The notes beneath the pieces were generated by a model. It saw nothing but the letters and a program-made list of their open reading frames with translations, was not told where the DNA came from and searched no databases. Below, in pieces: positions 50,842 to 59,614 of a stretch of DNA of 64,000 nt. Made by a program: the position numbers and the translations under genes. Position 1 is the first letter of the stretch; each line of letters opens with the position of its first letter. This stretch comes from Streptomyces sp. A0642 (GTDB lineage Bacteria; Actinomycetota; Actinomycetes; Streptomycetales; Streptomycetaceae): positions 372,001 through 436,000 of the forward strand of contig NZ_SSBL01000003.1 in the NCBI RefSeq assembly GCF_004795105.1, written 5' to 3'.

Positions 50842-51846
50842 TCACCGCTCCTCGCGTCGCTGGAGAAGGTACGCCGCGGTCAGGGCAACGGCGCGGTCCT
50901 CGTCGTGCGACAGCTTGGCGAGTGCACGTGACGCCCTCGCTCCCGGGATGTCGGCCAGCGCCTGGGTCAGCCGACTGCGTGCCGGCTCCTGTGCGGCGTG
51001 CCGGGCGAGGCGGTCGAGGAGCCCGGCGGCGATGCGGTCCGCCTGGGGAGCGTCGTTCGCCAGCACGGCCAGGGCATCGGCGGCATCGGTGTCGTGCGCA
51101 CCTTCCGCGATCATGTCGATGAGCGTCGGGATCGCATCGGCGGCTCCACGTGAGCCGAGCGCCAGGGCGGCATACCTGCGGACCGCGAGGTCGGGGTGGG
51201 TGAGGGCCTGCCGCAGCTGTGCGGCAGCCTCCTCGCCAGGCATCCTGGCGAGACACCGGACGGCCCGCTCTCGCACAGCGGCCACGGGAGCGGCAAGGCC
51301 CTCGGCCAGCAGCACCGAACCGTCGTCGCCCGACCGGGACAGGGCCCATATCAGCGCTCCTGCGACGTTCGGCTCGGTCTCGGTCAGCGCCGCCTCGACC
51401 AAGGCCCCGACCGGCACGGGAGTTTCGTGGACCGTGGCAAGGGCCGCGCGTTGGCGTAGGCCCCCGCTCTTCGCACTCAGTGCTCGGAGGAGGGCGACGG
51501 CCCGGAGGACGTCCTGCCAGCGGGCGGGGTCCGCCGCGTCGATCCGGCGCAGCCGGGTGAGCAGCTCGGTCTCGGCCTCCACGCGTTCGCGTGTCTGGCG
51601 GATGAGGTCACCGACGAGCTCCGACGGCCTGAAGTGCGGATCGTCGAGCGCGCGCCCGACCTCACGCAGTGACAGCCCGAGCGACCGCAGGCTCTCGATG
51701 TGGAAGATTCGCCGGATGTCCTCCCCGGAGTACTCCCGGTATCCGGAGTCCGTACGGCCGGAAGGCCGTACCAGGCCCAGCGACTCGTAATGCCGGAGCA
51801 TGCGGGCACTGACTCCGGACCGTTGCGCCACCTCACCGATCAACAC
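50842..51846 (-). CDS. MerR-family HTH fused to HEAT repeats
   Basis: 334 residues, GTG start at 51846. Residues 1-70 are a MerR winged HTH (LIGEVAQRSGVSARMLRHYESLGLVRPSGRTD as HTH and wing, in parts), then a coiled helix to about 120. From 125 to the end runs a solenoid of HEAT/PBS-lyase-like repeats (AALIWALSRSGDDGSVL..., ALRRYAALALGSRGAADAIPTLIDM). The repeats replace the usual small effector domain, so a protein rather than a small molecule may be sensed. Its start is 3 bp after the HEAT protein gene stops, so both form one operon with the MerR-type promoter at 52544-52574. Confidence 0.9.
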   Translation of the reverse strand: MLIGEVAQRSGVSARMLRHYESLGLVRPSGRTDSGYREYSGEDIRRIFHIESLRSLGLSLREVGRALDDPHFRPSELVGDLIRQTRERVEAETELLTRLRRIDAADPARWQDVLRAVALLRALSAKSGGLRQRAALATVHETPVPVGALVEAALTETEPNVAGALIWALSRSGDDGSVLLAEGLAAPVAAVRERAVRCLARMPGEEAAAQLRQALTHPDLAVRRYAALALGSRGAADAIPTLIDMIAEGAHDTDAADALAVLANDAPQADRIAAGLLDRLARHAAQEPARSRLTQALADIPGARASRALAKLSHDEDRAVALTAAYLLQRREER

Positions 51847-51849
51847 ACC

Positions 51850-52521
51850 CTATTCTCCCCCGGGGCCGTACCCGCCCAGAGCCACGACCCGCTTCGCCTC
51901 CTCGGTCGCGCACTCGAACCCGGAGTCCGGGTCGCTCAGCAGGCGCTCCGTGGCTAGGGCGTGGGACCGCACGTGCGGCCGGCGGTCCGCCCTCGCGTCA
52001 CGCAGCACCGGCACGATCACCTCACCCAGGTCGATCAGCGCGCGGCTGAGACTGAGCTGTGTCTCCCGCTCTCCGCGCCCGAGTTGCGCCGCCAGAGCCA
52101 CCGCCAGGGCGGGCTCCTCGCCTTCCGGTACGAGCACGACCGCTGCCCGCCAGGCGCTCCGGGCCACCTCCGGGTCGGCGTCGGACAACAGCGACCAAGT
52201 GACCGCGGGCCACGCCTGCCGGTCCCCGATCTTGGAGAGGGTGTGCAGGGCCTGGCTCCGTGCCTGCGCACGCTCCGAGCGCACCTCACGGACCAGCCGG
52301 GGGAGTGTGACGGCCACCGGGTGGCGGGTGAGCGCCCAGGTCAGCATGTCGCGGACAAGGAACTCGGGCTCGATCGCGCTCCGCTCGACCAGCGGGTCGA
52401 CGAAGCGTGGGTCTGGTGTCGTACCGAGTTCCAGAGCAGCCCGAAGTCGCACGGACGGACGGCCGTCCTCCAGCCCCTGGAGCGCACGGGCCGCACCCGT
52501 GTCCCCTCTCGTGATCGTCAT
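51850..52521 (-). CDS. HEAT-repeat protein
   Basis: 223 residues from the ATG at 52521 (GGAGG 8 nt upstream). Tandem alpha-helical repeats: ALQGLEDGRPSVRLRAALELG, DPLVERSAIEPEFLVRDMLTWAL, VREVRSERAQARSQALHTLSKIGD, LLSDADPEVARSAWRAAVVLVP. The family is a protein-binding scaffold; no enzyme motif. It precedes the MerR-HEAT gene in the same operon, so the two repeat solenoids may interact. Confidence 0.85.
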   Translation of the reverse strand: MTITRGDTGAARALQGLEDGRPSVRLRAALELGTTPDPRFVDPLVERSAIEPEFLVRDMLTWALTRHPVAVTLPRLVREVRSERAQARSQALHTLSKIGDRQAWPAVTWSLLSDADPEVARSAWRAAVVLVPEGEEPALAVALAAQLGRGERETQLSLSRALIDLGEVIVPVLRDARADRRPHVRSHALATERLLSDPDSGFECATEEAKRVVALGGYGPGGE

Positions 52522-52543
52522 ATGGACCACCTCCCTGGCACGT

Positions 52544-52574
52544 AGTGAAGGCCCTGTCACCGTGTCAAGGTCAA
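52544..52574 (-). promoter_or_regulatory. MerR-type promoter of the HEAT operon
   Basis: On the minus strand TTGACC (52574-52569) and TTCACT (52549-52544) are exactly 19 bp apart, and the spacer holds the dyad CCTTGACACGGTGACAGGG (52552-52570, 7 of 9 pairs match). Spacing and dyad are diagnostic of MerR activators. Confidence 0.8.
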
Positions 52575-52794
52575 GCCCGGCTCGCACCCCGACTCCGGCC
52601 GCGGGGGCAGGAGCCAGGCCGGAGCCTCGCCTGCGGGCGTACGGGGGACGAGGACCGCACGATGATCGTTGCGGGTCGGGGAGGCGGAATCGGGCCGGGG
52701 CCCGGTGTCGGGACGGGCGCGCGGCGCCAGGAAGCCGGAGCCCCGCCGCGCCGTGCCGACCAGGCCGTCGGGCTACGGGGAGAGGCCCCGTCGC

Positions 52795-53559
52795 TCATCG
52801 CTCCGGTACGGCCTCGCTCAGTTCGGGCTCCAGACCCTCGGCCATCGAGCTGCGGCGGCGTCCGGAGTCGGCGCGCCAGGCCTCGAAGGCCCAGGCGGTC
52901 GACGCCACCACGGCCGCACCCAGGAGCCAGCCGCCCACCACGTCGCTGAACCAGTGGACGCCGAGCGCGACCCGGGTGAAGCCCACACCCACCACCGAGA
53001 GGACCGACACACCCCAGCACAGGGCTCTCGGCCAGCCCCGAGACACCAGCGGCAGCAGCACGAGCATCAGGATGGCGAACGAGGTGGTGGCGGTCATCGC
53101 GTGGCCCGAGGGGAAGGAGAACCCCGGCGCCTGGGCCACCGGGTCGGCCAACGAGGGCCTGGCCCGTTCGACGACGGTCTTGACCAGCAGCCCTGTGAGG
53201 CCGCCGGCCACAGCCGTCACCCCGGACCAGGCGGCCAGCCGCCAGGCACGCCGCCAGAGCAGCCAGGCCGTCAGCAGGGCGACCACACAACGCAGCGTCG
53301 CCGGATCCCAAACCCAGTCGGACAGGAAGCGCAGGGTGCTCGTCCACCCGGGATGCGCGAGCGCGGTCTCGTGCAGCCGCCTCGCCGCACCCGCGTCCAT
53401 CACGCGCAGGGGGCGCCATCGGCCCTCGACGAGTACGAGAAGAAGACCGAAGGGCACCGCGGAGAGCGCGGCGACGGCGACAGCGCCGAACAGCCGGATG
53501 CCGAATCTGCGGTCCGCCCGCGCGCGGCGCTCACGAAGCAGCAGGCCGGTCGCTCGCAT
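52795..53559 (-). CDS. PAP2-family phosphatase, membrane
   Basis: 254 residues. Five to six membrane helices. The three PAP2 motifs are in order: KTVVERARP (K-x6-RP), SFPSGHAMT (PSGH) and TRVALGVHWFSDVVGG (SR-x5-H variant with Thr for Ser). It removes phosphate from lipid phosphates, such as phosphatidate or undecaprenyl diphosphate. Last of a three-gene operon; its start is within 10 bp of the upstream YihY stop. Confidence 0.9.
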   Translation of the reverse strand: MRATGLLLRERRARADRRFGIRLFGAVAVAALSAVPFGLLLVLVEGRWRPLRVMDAGAARRLHETALAHPGWTSTLRFLSDWVWDPATLRCVVALLTAWLLWRRAWRLAAWSGVTAVAGGLTGLLVKTVVERARPSLADPVAQAPGFSFPSGHAMTATTSFAILMLVLLPLVSRGWPRALCWGVSVLSVVGVGFTRVALGVHWFSDVVGGWLLGAAVVASTAWAFEAWRADSGRRRSSMAEGLEPELSEAVPER

Positions 53560-53565
53560 CACTGA

Positions 53566-54519
53566 TCACGCTCCCGGGTCGGGGTGGATGGGGCCGGGCC
53601 GCCGGGCACGCGCGGCTTCCAGCTGCGCGGCGAAGGACAGGCCGAGAAAGAGGGCGATGGAGGTCAGATAGGCCCAGAGAAGCAGTGACATGAAGGCACT
53701 GAGAGGGCCGTACACCGTGTCGAAGGAACCGCTGACCGAGAGATAGAGACTGAGCAGCCAGGTCAGCGCGGTCCACAGCACCAGGTAGACGGCCGCCCCG
53801 AACGCCAGCCAGGTGTAGCCCGGCTGCTTGCGCCGAGGGGAACGACGGAAGATCGCGCTCGCGGAGATGAGGGCGAGCAGCAGCCCGCACGGCCAGCGCA
53901 GCAGGTCCCAGGAGTTCCCGGCACTGTCGTCGAGACCGTAGACCGTCACAGCGGCGGCGGCCAGGTCCCCGCCCACCACCATCAGGACGAAGCCGAGACC
54001 CAGCGGGATCCCGGCAGCCAGCGCCATGACCAGGCCGCGGAAGTACTTCAGGTGGAACGGGCGGTCACGTTCGACCCCGTAGATCCGGTTGGCGCCGCGT
54101 TCGATCTGGCACATCGCCGTGGTGACGTTCACCAGCGAAAAGGCCAGACCGAACCAGAGCGTGAGCTCAGAGCCCTCTCCGGCGTTCCGCCTGCTCCGTT
54201 CGAGAGCGTCGTCCACCACCTCGGCGCTCGGTCCCGCGGCGATGCGGTGGATGGTCAGTTCCGCCAGCCTCCCCACGTCCTCCGTGTGCAGTGACGCGGA
54301 CAGGCCGACGAAGGCGATGACGAGAGGTATCACGGCGAGAACGGTCTGGAGCGCGAGCGCGCGGGAGTGGCTGAAACCGTCGGCGTACCGGAAACGGATG
54401 AACGAATCACGCACCAGCGGCCAGCCGCCGTAGCGGCGCAGCGACGCCAGCGCCTCGTCGGCGGAGAGCTCGTCACCGGACATGTCGCGGGTCTGTGGAA
54501 CGCGGGTCGCGGTTCCCAT
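53566..54519 (-). CDS. YihY/BrkB-family membrane protein
   Basis: 317 residues with six membrane helices. FSHSRALALQTVLAVIPLVIAFVGL opens the YihY/virulence factor BrkB domain; FGLAFSLVNVTTAMCQIERGANRIYG and YGPLSAFMSLLLWAYLTSIALFLG are family blocks. Once thought to be RNase BN; function unclear, perhaps lipid-related transport. The ATG follows the PAP2-DAGK stop directly (TGAATG), and the next PAP2 gene begins 7 bp later, so the three work together. Confidence 0.88.
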   Translation of the reverse strand: MGTATRVPQTRDMSGDELSADEALASLRRYGGWPLVRDSFIRFRYADGFSHSRALALQTVLAVIPLVIAFVGLSASLHTEDVGRLAELTIHRIAAGPSAEVVDDALERSRRNAGEGSELTLWFGLAFSLVNVTTAMCQIERGANRIYGVERDRPFHLKYFRGLVMALAAGIPLGLGFVLMVVGGDLAAAAVTVYGLDDSAGNSWDLLRWPCGLLLALISASAIFRRSPRRKQPGYTWLAFGAAVYLVLWTALTWLLSLYLSVSGSFDTVYGPLSAFMSLLLWAYLTSIALFLGLSFAAQLEAARARRPGPIHPDPGA

Positions 54520-56265
54520 TCACTCACCCCCGGACGGCAGGAGCACGGTGAGGGCGCCGGGCTCGACCTCGGCGACGAGCATCCGGCCCGGCCCCACCGG
54601 ATCTCCGTCGATCTCGCGCGGCTGCACCGGGGAGAAGCGGATTTCGGCACGGCGAAAGGTGAAGTACTCCACCGGGGTGCCCGTGGCGTCGGCGGGAGGG
54701 AAGCTGCTCTGCGCGGGGCGAGGTGCACGCGAACGGCCCCGCAGCAGTATCCCCGCCGCACGCAGCCAGCCGGTGGGACCCTGCGGGTCGAAGACGGCGA
54801 GATCGAGTACCCCGTCGTCGGGTTCGGCGGCCGGGACGAGGGCGGCTCCGCCCTGCACCCGGCCGATGTTGGCGAGGAGAACCGTACGGGCGGTGCGATG
54901 CAGGACGGGCCCGCCGTCGAGCCGGATCGACACGGACATCCGCGGCGCCCGCAGACTGCTGACCCCGGCCACCACGTAGGCCGGCCAGCCCAGGGCCGAC
55001 TTCGCGCGGTCTCCGGTGTTCTCGAGCATCGCGGCGTCCAGGCCGGCGCCGGAGATGGCGGTGAAACGGGTGGCCGGGAGGGAGTCTCCCTCGATCCGCC
55101 CCACGTCGATCCGGCGGGGGGCGCCCGACAGCGCGGCGTCCAGAGCGGCCGCGGCCTTCAGGGGCAGCCCGAGATTCCGGGCGAGCAGGTTGCCGGTTCC
55201 GCACGGCACCACGGCCAGCGGGACCCCGGTGCCGGCCAGGGCGTCCGCCACCGTCCGGACCGTTCCGTCGCCCCCGCACACCACGACCAGGGAGGCGCCT
55301 TCACGAACCGCTGCGGCGGCCTGGCCGCCCCCTGGATCGTCGGCCGTGGTGGCGACGAACTGCGCGGCATGATGACCGTGTTGTTCCAGGACCAGCCGAA
55401 GGCGGTCGCGTTCCGCCTCGTCCGTGACGGTCGGGTTGACGATCACGACGGTGTGGCCCGCCACGCGTGCGGAGCGCTGCTCCGCCGCCTCCAGCGCTAT
55501 GTCCATCGCGTTCGCCGGAGCAGGGGCGGGGATGTGGCCGCCGGTCATCAGGGAGCGGCCGACGATCAGAAGCGAGAGGCTGCCGTTCAGAAGTCCGCCG
55601 AGGACATCGGTGGGATGGTGCATCCCCCGGTAGAGACGCGCGACCGCCACCAGCAGCGGTACGAGAAGCAGCAGTCCCCCGACCACCTTGCGCCAGGGGC
55701 CCCGGATGCGGGAGAGCGCCAGAACGGCGAGACCGGCGTAGAGCGCCGTGGCGGCCCCCGTGTGACCGGAGGTGTAACTGGCCGTCGGCGGCGAGGCGTC
55801 GAGGCGGTCCACATCCGGCCGGTCGCGGTCCACGCACGTGGAGATGACCAGGAACACCAGCGCCTGAAGGGAGACGGAGACGGCGAGGAACACCGCCTCC
55901 CGCCACTTGGGCAGCCGCGGTATCAGGATCAGCCCCATACAGGCCAGGACGGTGAGGATGACCACCGTGGCGGTGTTGCCGGCCTCCGAGGCGATGAGTG
56001 ACGCGTGGGTGAGGGCTCCCGTGCGCAGGCGCTCGAAACCCTCGTTGACCCGGTCCTCACTGTCGAGCGGCCACACTCCGTTGGCGGGTCCGGTGATCAG
56101 GAGTCCGAGCCCCACCATCAGCGCGGCCTGGCAGACGGTCATCGCGCCGATCCGGCCCGCGGCCGGCCAGCTGCCACTGGTCAGGGCGGGCGACCGCCCC
56201 GGGCGGGAGGAGGCAGCGGGTTCCGCGGTCGCTCGGACCGGTCTCTCCGGCAGGGCAGTAGGCAT
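54520..56265 (-). CDS. PAP2 phosphatase-diacylglycerol kinase fusion
   Basis: 581 residues from the ATG at 56265 with GGAG upstream. N-terminal half: membrane PAP2 domain with CVDRDRP (a shortened first motif), YTSGHTGAATA and RLYRGMHHPTDVLGG. After about residue 265: diacylglycerol kinase catalytic domain, starting TVVIVNPTVTDEAERDRL with GGDGTVRTVADAL and VPCGTGNLLARNLGLP. A single protein can thus both phosphorylate and dephosphorylate lipids, for example cycling diacylglycerol and phosphatidate. Upstream member of the operon with YihY and PAP2. Confidence 0.92.
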   Translation of the reverse strand: MPTALPERPVRATAEPAASSRPGRSPALTSGSWPAAGRIGAMTVCQAALMVGLGLLITGPANGVWPLDSEDRVNEGFERLRTGALTHASLIASEAGNTATVVILTVLACMGLILIPRLPKWREAVFLAVSVSLQALVFLVISTCVDRDRPDVDRLDASPPTASYTSGHTGAATALYAGLAVLALSRIRGPWRKVVGGLLLLVPLLVAVARLYRGMHHPTDVLGGLLNGSLSLLIVGRSLMTGGHIPAPAPANAMDIALEAAEQRSARVAGHTVVIVNPTVTDEAERDRLRLVLEQHGHHAAQFVATTADDPGGGQAAAAVREGASLVVVCGGDGTVRTVADALAGTGVPLAVVPCGTGNLLARNLGLPLKAAAALDAALSGAPRRIDVGRIEGDSLPATRFTAISGAGLDAAMLENTGDRAKSALGWPAYVVAGVSSLRAPRMSVSIRLDGGPVLHRTARTVLLANIGRVQGGAALVPAAEPDDGVLDLAVFDPQGPTGWLRAAGILLRGRSRAPRPAQSSFPPADATGTPVEYFTFRRAEIRFSPVQPREIDGDPVGPGRMLVAEVEPGALTVLLPSGGE

Positions 56266-56588
56266 GGGACTCCGAACCTTTCGGCGTAGCGGACTGCGGT
56301 GGTGGCCGGCCGAGGGCTCGGACCTCCTGGTGATTCGCCATCTGCCCCGGAATACGCCCGTCAGGCACACCCTCCTCGACTTCGCGTCTCCGACGTTCCG
56401 GTGGGCGCAGGTGCCCGGCGGCCGCCACCCGCCCGCACGGCTCTTCACGTGCCGGGCTTCCGGAGGGCTCAGTGGGCCCGGCGCGGCGCGCCTCGGCCGT
56501 GACGACGACCGCAGGGGGAGGATCGGTGGGGCGTGGGTCTCAGGACGCGCCGCCCCGGCACCACCCCACCGCGTGAAGAGAGAGCGTC
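56266..56588. other. Intergenic region between divergent lipid operon and methyltransferase
   Basis: 323 bp. It contains the ribosome site of the PAP2-DAGK gene (CGGAG). I see no further gene, no clear promoter pair and no notable dyad. Confidence 0.35.
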
Positions 56589-56687
56589 ATGAAACCGTTG
56601 CGCGCCCCGCTGTTCCCGTCCTTCCCCGCCGGCCCGCCGGGACCCGGCAAGGACGAGGCGCGTGGCCTCGCCCAGGGGGCGGTGTGA
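56589..56687 (+). CDS. 32-residue ORF coupled to the methyltransferase
   Basis: ATG at 56589 with a purine-rich AGAGAG upstream; the stop overlaps the next start (GTGA). Sequence MKPLRAPLFPSFPAGPPGPG then KDEARGLAQGAV, Pro-rich at first. Could be a leader peptide or small protein; no homologue recognised. Confidence 0.35.
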   Translation: MKPLRAPLFPSFPAGPPGPGKDEARGLAQGAV

Positions 56688-57502
56688 GCGCCGGGGGCGT
56701 GCCCGATGGCGGCCGGTACGGTGAGGCGTTCTTCCGGCCCGAGCAGGCGGGGGAGGACGAGCGCATCGATTTCGGGGCGCTCGCCTACAACGACTTCACC
56801 ATGGCCCGGCTGCGGGCGATCGGGGCCGGCCCCGGGTGGCGCTGCCTGGACGTGGGGGCCGGAACGGGAACGGTCTCCTGCCGGCTGATCGAAGAGGCCG
56901 GGGTGGAGAGCGTGCTCGCCGTGGACCGCGACGTGCGGTTTCTCGCCGAGCGCTCCGTGCCGGGGCTCGACGTGCTGGAGGCCGACGTCACCGCCCCTGA
57001 CTTCGTCTCCGGCCCGTTCCAGCTCGTCCACGCGCGCTTCGTCCTGATGCACCTGCCCGAGCGCGCCCGCGTCGTCCGGGCCTTGACCGATCTCGTCACG
57101 CCGGGCGGAGTGCTGGTGCTCAGCGACGCGGTCGACCTGACGAGTGACCGGGCACCCGACACTCCGTACACCGCGGTGATGCGGGCGATGTGGCAAGGGC
57201 TCCGGACCACGATCGGCACCGATGTCGACTGGGTGCCGTCGTACCCGCAGGTGCTGCGCGGGGTGGGGCTCGAGTCCGTGGCCGCCGAGATCCATGTGCC
57301 GCCGCTGCTGCCGGGCAGCGCCCTCAGCAGGTTCTGGGCGGATACGTGGGAGCGCAGCAGAGCGGCGATGGTCGCCACCGGGCTCGTCGATGACGCGGCC
57401 ATCGACGCGGCGGCCCGGTATCTGGGCTCCGGCGAATGCGCCGCGTTGTCGGCCGGCATGCTCACCGCCTGGGGCCGCAAGCCCGGCGAGGGCGGGGGAT
57501 GA
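56684..57502 (+). CDS. Class I SAM-dependent methyltransferase
   Basis: 272 residues, GTG start. WRCLDVGAGTGTVSCRL (Motif I, 52-68), LAVDRDVRFLAERS (II), DVTAPDFVSGPFQLVHARFVLMHL (III, in parts), and SDAVDLTSD. The RYGEAFFRPEQ and FGALAYNDFTMARLRAIG N-terminal helices are like those of small-molecule O- or C-methyltransferases. Substrate unknown. Ends before the long hairpin at 57541. Confidence 0.88.
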   Translation: MSAGGVPDGGRYGEAFFRPEQAGEDERIDFGALAYNDFTMARLRAIGAGPGWRCLDVGAGTGTVSCRLIEEAGVESVLAVDRDVRFLAERSVPGLDVLEADVTAPDFVSGPFQLVHARFVLMHLPERARVVRALTDLVTPGGVLVLSDAVDLTSDRAPDTPYTAVMRAMWQGLRTTIGTDVDWVPSYPQVLRGVGLESVAAEIHVPPLLPGSALSRFWADTWERSRAAMVATGLVDDAAIDAAARYLGSGECAALSAGMLTAWGRKPGEGGG

Positions 57503-57540
57503 GCAGCCGCCGACCGGCCCCGCTCAGGCCGCTGGGGATG

Positions 57541-57614
57541 CCGGCTCAGGTGCTCGAATGCCTGCGCCGGGGATGCCTTGCGCCCCGGCGCAGGCATTCG
57601 AGCACCTGAGCCGG
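57541..57614. repeat. Perfect 32-bp inverted repeat (bidirectional terminator or palindromic element)
   Basis: Left arm 57541-57572 and right arm 57583-57614, every base paired, 10-nt loop ATGCCTTGCG. The arms begin CCGGCTCAGG. It lies between two convergent genes (methyltransferase and LPFR protein), so it can terminate both. Twice the usual stem length and free of mismatch. Confidence 0.85.
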
Positions 57615-57715
57615 CCCGCGGAAGTCAGCACCTCCGCAGGCCGACGTCACGGGCCGGTGGGGTCGTCCGCTCGTTCGGGAAGACGGAAGGGCTGCTCTGT
57701 CGCTTCCCCTCGGGA

Positions 57716-57844
57716 TCAATGGTGGCCGTGGGCGCTGTTGGACGCGCCGCCGAAGAGCTTCGCAAGGGCGCGGAACGGAAGCGTGACGACCGTGGCTATG
57801 GCGCTTCCGATGGTCCTGAGAACGTCTGCAATTGCCTTCAGCAC
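57716..57844 (-). CDS. Small LPFR-motif protein
   Basis: 42 residues from the GTG at 57844, which has GGAGG 7 nt upstream. VLKAIADVLRTIGSAIATVV then LPFRALAKLFGG, an amphipathic helix and the conserved LPFR motif of a short protein found in many Streptomyces; a His-rich end (AHGHH). Likely membrane-associated. Role unknown. Confidence 0.75.
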   Translation of the reverse strand: MLKAIADVLRTIGSAIATVVTLPFRALAKLFGGASNSAHGHH

Positions 57845-58306
57845 GGTGGAACCTCCGTAGTAATACTGTGCGACAACCGAAAATGACTGTTTCGGTGGAC
57901 TGTTATCCGGCGCATACCCGGCCCGGAAGGCCGGAAACAGATGAGAGTGAGCGCCGCTATGACGGATCAGCTTTCTGCCCCGGGAAATAGGACCCTTATG
58001 GCCCCTGGGACACCCATTTCCGAGAGACGCAGTCCGGCGGCGAGGCTCCCGTGCATGGGGCTCCCAAGCCGGGCGGTGTCGTAGAAGGACCACTGCGGAA
58101 GCCGAGCGGCCGCCCCCTCCGACCTCGGCGGAGCCGGATGCGTCGGCCATGACGGGCGGATCCGGCGTCACGAGCACGTCGGAAGCCCTGGCCGGGGGCG
58201 ATGAGGGAGCGGTCTCGTGTGGGCAGCGGGCGTGGGCGCCGATGAGCGGGGTATCCGGGTGTTCCTCCCGCCGCGACCGCAGACGGTTCATTCGTCTGCT
58301 TGCGGC
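57845..58306. other. Intergenic region upstream of the LPFR gene and the antiporter
   Basis: About 460 bp between divergent genes. It has the ribosome site of the LPFR gene and an AT-richer patch near 57870-57910 that may hold its promoter. No further gene is convincing; the in-frame extension of the antiporter upstream of 58307 is unlike the family. Confidence 0.4.
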
Positions 58307-59587
58307 ATGAACCGACGGAACACCTGGATTCGAATGACGTTGGCGCACGGCATATATATGGCAGCGGGCATAGGCATCCTCATGGCCGCCGTCCTTCCCC
58401 CGGTGGTTCGCCGGCGTCCCTTGTCCCTGCCCATGGTGTTCGCCCTCGCGGGCGCGGTGGTCGCCCTGCTGCCGCTCGGCGTGCCCGTCGTGGACCCCGT
58501 ACGTGACCGGGTCTGGGTGGAGCACGTGACGGAGGTCTGCGTGATCGTGTCGCTGATGGGCGCGGGCCTGGCGATCGACAGGCCCTTCGGCTGGCGTGCA
58601 TGGGCAGGGGCCTGGCGCTTCCTGGGGCTTGCCCTCCCGCTCACCATCGCCGCCATGGGGATGCTGGGCTGGTGGCTCATGGGCTGGCCTCCGGCGGTCG
58701 CCCTGTTGCTGGCGGCGGCGCTGGCGCCGACCGATCCCGTGCTGGCCGCGGAAGTGCGGGTCGGGGAGCCCACGAGCGGTGAGGACGAGGAGGACGAGGA
58801 GGAGGTGCGCTTCACGCTGACGTCCGAGGCGGGTCTCAACGACGGGCTCGCCCTGCCGTTCGTACTCGCCGCCGTCGCCCTGGCGTCTGCGGCCGGTGAC
58901 GGCTGGTCCGCGGGCTGGATCGGCCACTGGCTGCTGGCGGACGTCCTGCTGCGGGCAGCCGTCGGGCTGATCGCGGGAGTGGCCGTCGGCCGCCTCCTCG
59001 GCTGGCTGTTCTTCCGCTCCCGCCACGTTCGCCTCTCGCGCCAGATGGAAGGTTTCACCGCGCTCGGCGCCACCTTCAGCGCCTACGGGATCGCCGAGTT
59101 GGTCCACGGATACGGGTTCCTCGCGGTGTTCGTCACGGCCTGCACCATCCGGGCGGCCGAACGCAGTCATGGATACCACCAAGTGCTGCACGGCTTCAGC
59201 GAGCAGATCGAGCGACTGCTGACTGCGGTGCTGCTCTTCCTCCTCGGCGGCTATCTGGTCGCCGACGGCTTCTCGGTCCTCAGCCCGCAAGGTGCTTTCC
59301 TGGGGATCGCTCTCCTCGTCGTGATCCGACCACTGGCCGGTGCAGCCGCCCAGTTGGGCTTCCCGTCCACGCGGCGAGAGCGCGCCGTCACGGCCCTGTT
59401 CGGCATCCGGGGGATCGGATCGCTCTTCTATCTCGCGTACGCGCTCGGTGAAGGGTCCTTCGCCGGGTACGCCGACGAACTCTGGGCTGTCGCGGCCTTC
59501 ACGGTCCTCGCCTCCGTGCTCCTGCACGGCGCTGCCGGCGCGCCCGTGATCAGGCGCCTGGATCAGGGGAAGGCGAGGATTCCCTGA
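58307..59587 (+). CDS. CPA1-type cation/proton antiporter
   Basis: 426 residues (ATG at 58307; 58334 is an alternative). Twelve or so membrane helices. ALAPTDPVLAAEV and SEAGLNDGLALPFV carry the Asp residues of ion transport in Na+/H+ antiporters of the NhaP/CPA1 type. The loop between them has an acidic stretch (GEDEEDEEEV). IRGIGSLFYLAYAL and FTVLASVLLHGAAG are late helices. Exchanges sodium or potassium for protons. A hairpin follows the stop. Confidence 0.9.
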   Translation: MNRRNTWIRMTLAHGIYMAAGIGILMAAVLPPVVRRRPLSLPMVFALAGAVVALLPLGVPVVDPVRDRVWVEHVTEVCVIVSLMGAGLAIDRPFGWRAWAGAWRFLGLALPLTIAAMGMLGWWLMGWPPAVALLLAAALAPTDPVLAAEVRVGEPTSGEDEEDEEEVRFTLTSEAGLNDGLALPFVLAAVALASAAGDGWSAGWIGHWLLADVLLRAAVGLIAGVAVGRLLGWLFFRSRHVRLSRQMEGFTALGATFSAYGIAELVHGYGFLAVFVTACTIRAAERSHGYHQVLHGFSEQIERLLTAVLLFLLGGYLVADGFSVLSPQGAFLGIALLVVIRPLAGAAAQLGFPSTRRERAVTALFGIRGIGSLFYLAYALGEGSFAGYADELWAVAAFTVLASVLLHGAAGAPVIRRLDQGKARIP

Positions 59588-59592
59588 GGGGT

Positions 59593-59614
59593 GTCCCGCC
59601 AGGAAGGGCGGGAC
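59593..59614 (+). terminator. Stem-loop after the antiporter
   Basis: GTCCCGCC (59593-59600) and GGCGGGAC (59607-59614) with a short loop, 6 bp past the stop. Its GTCCCGCCAGGAA is shared with the terminator at 62739. Confidence 0.6.
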
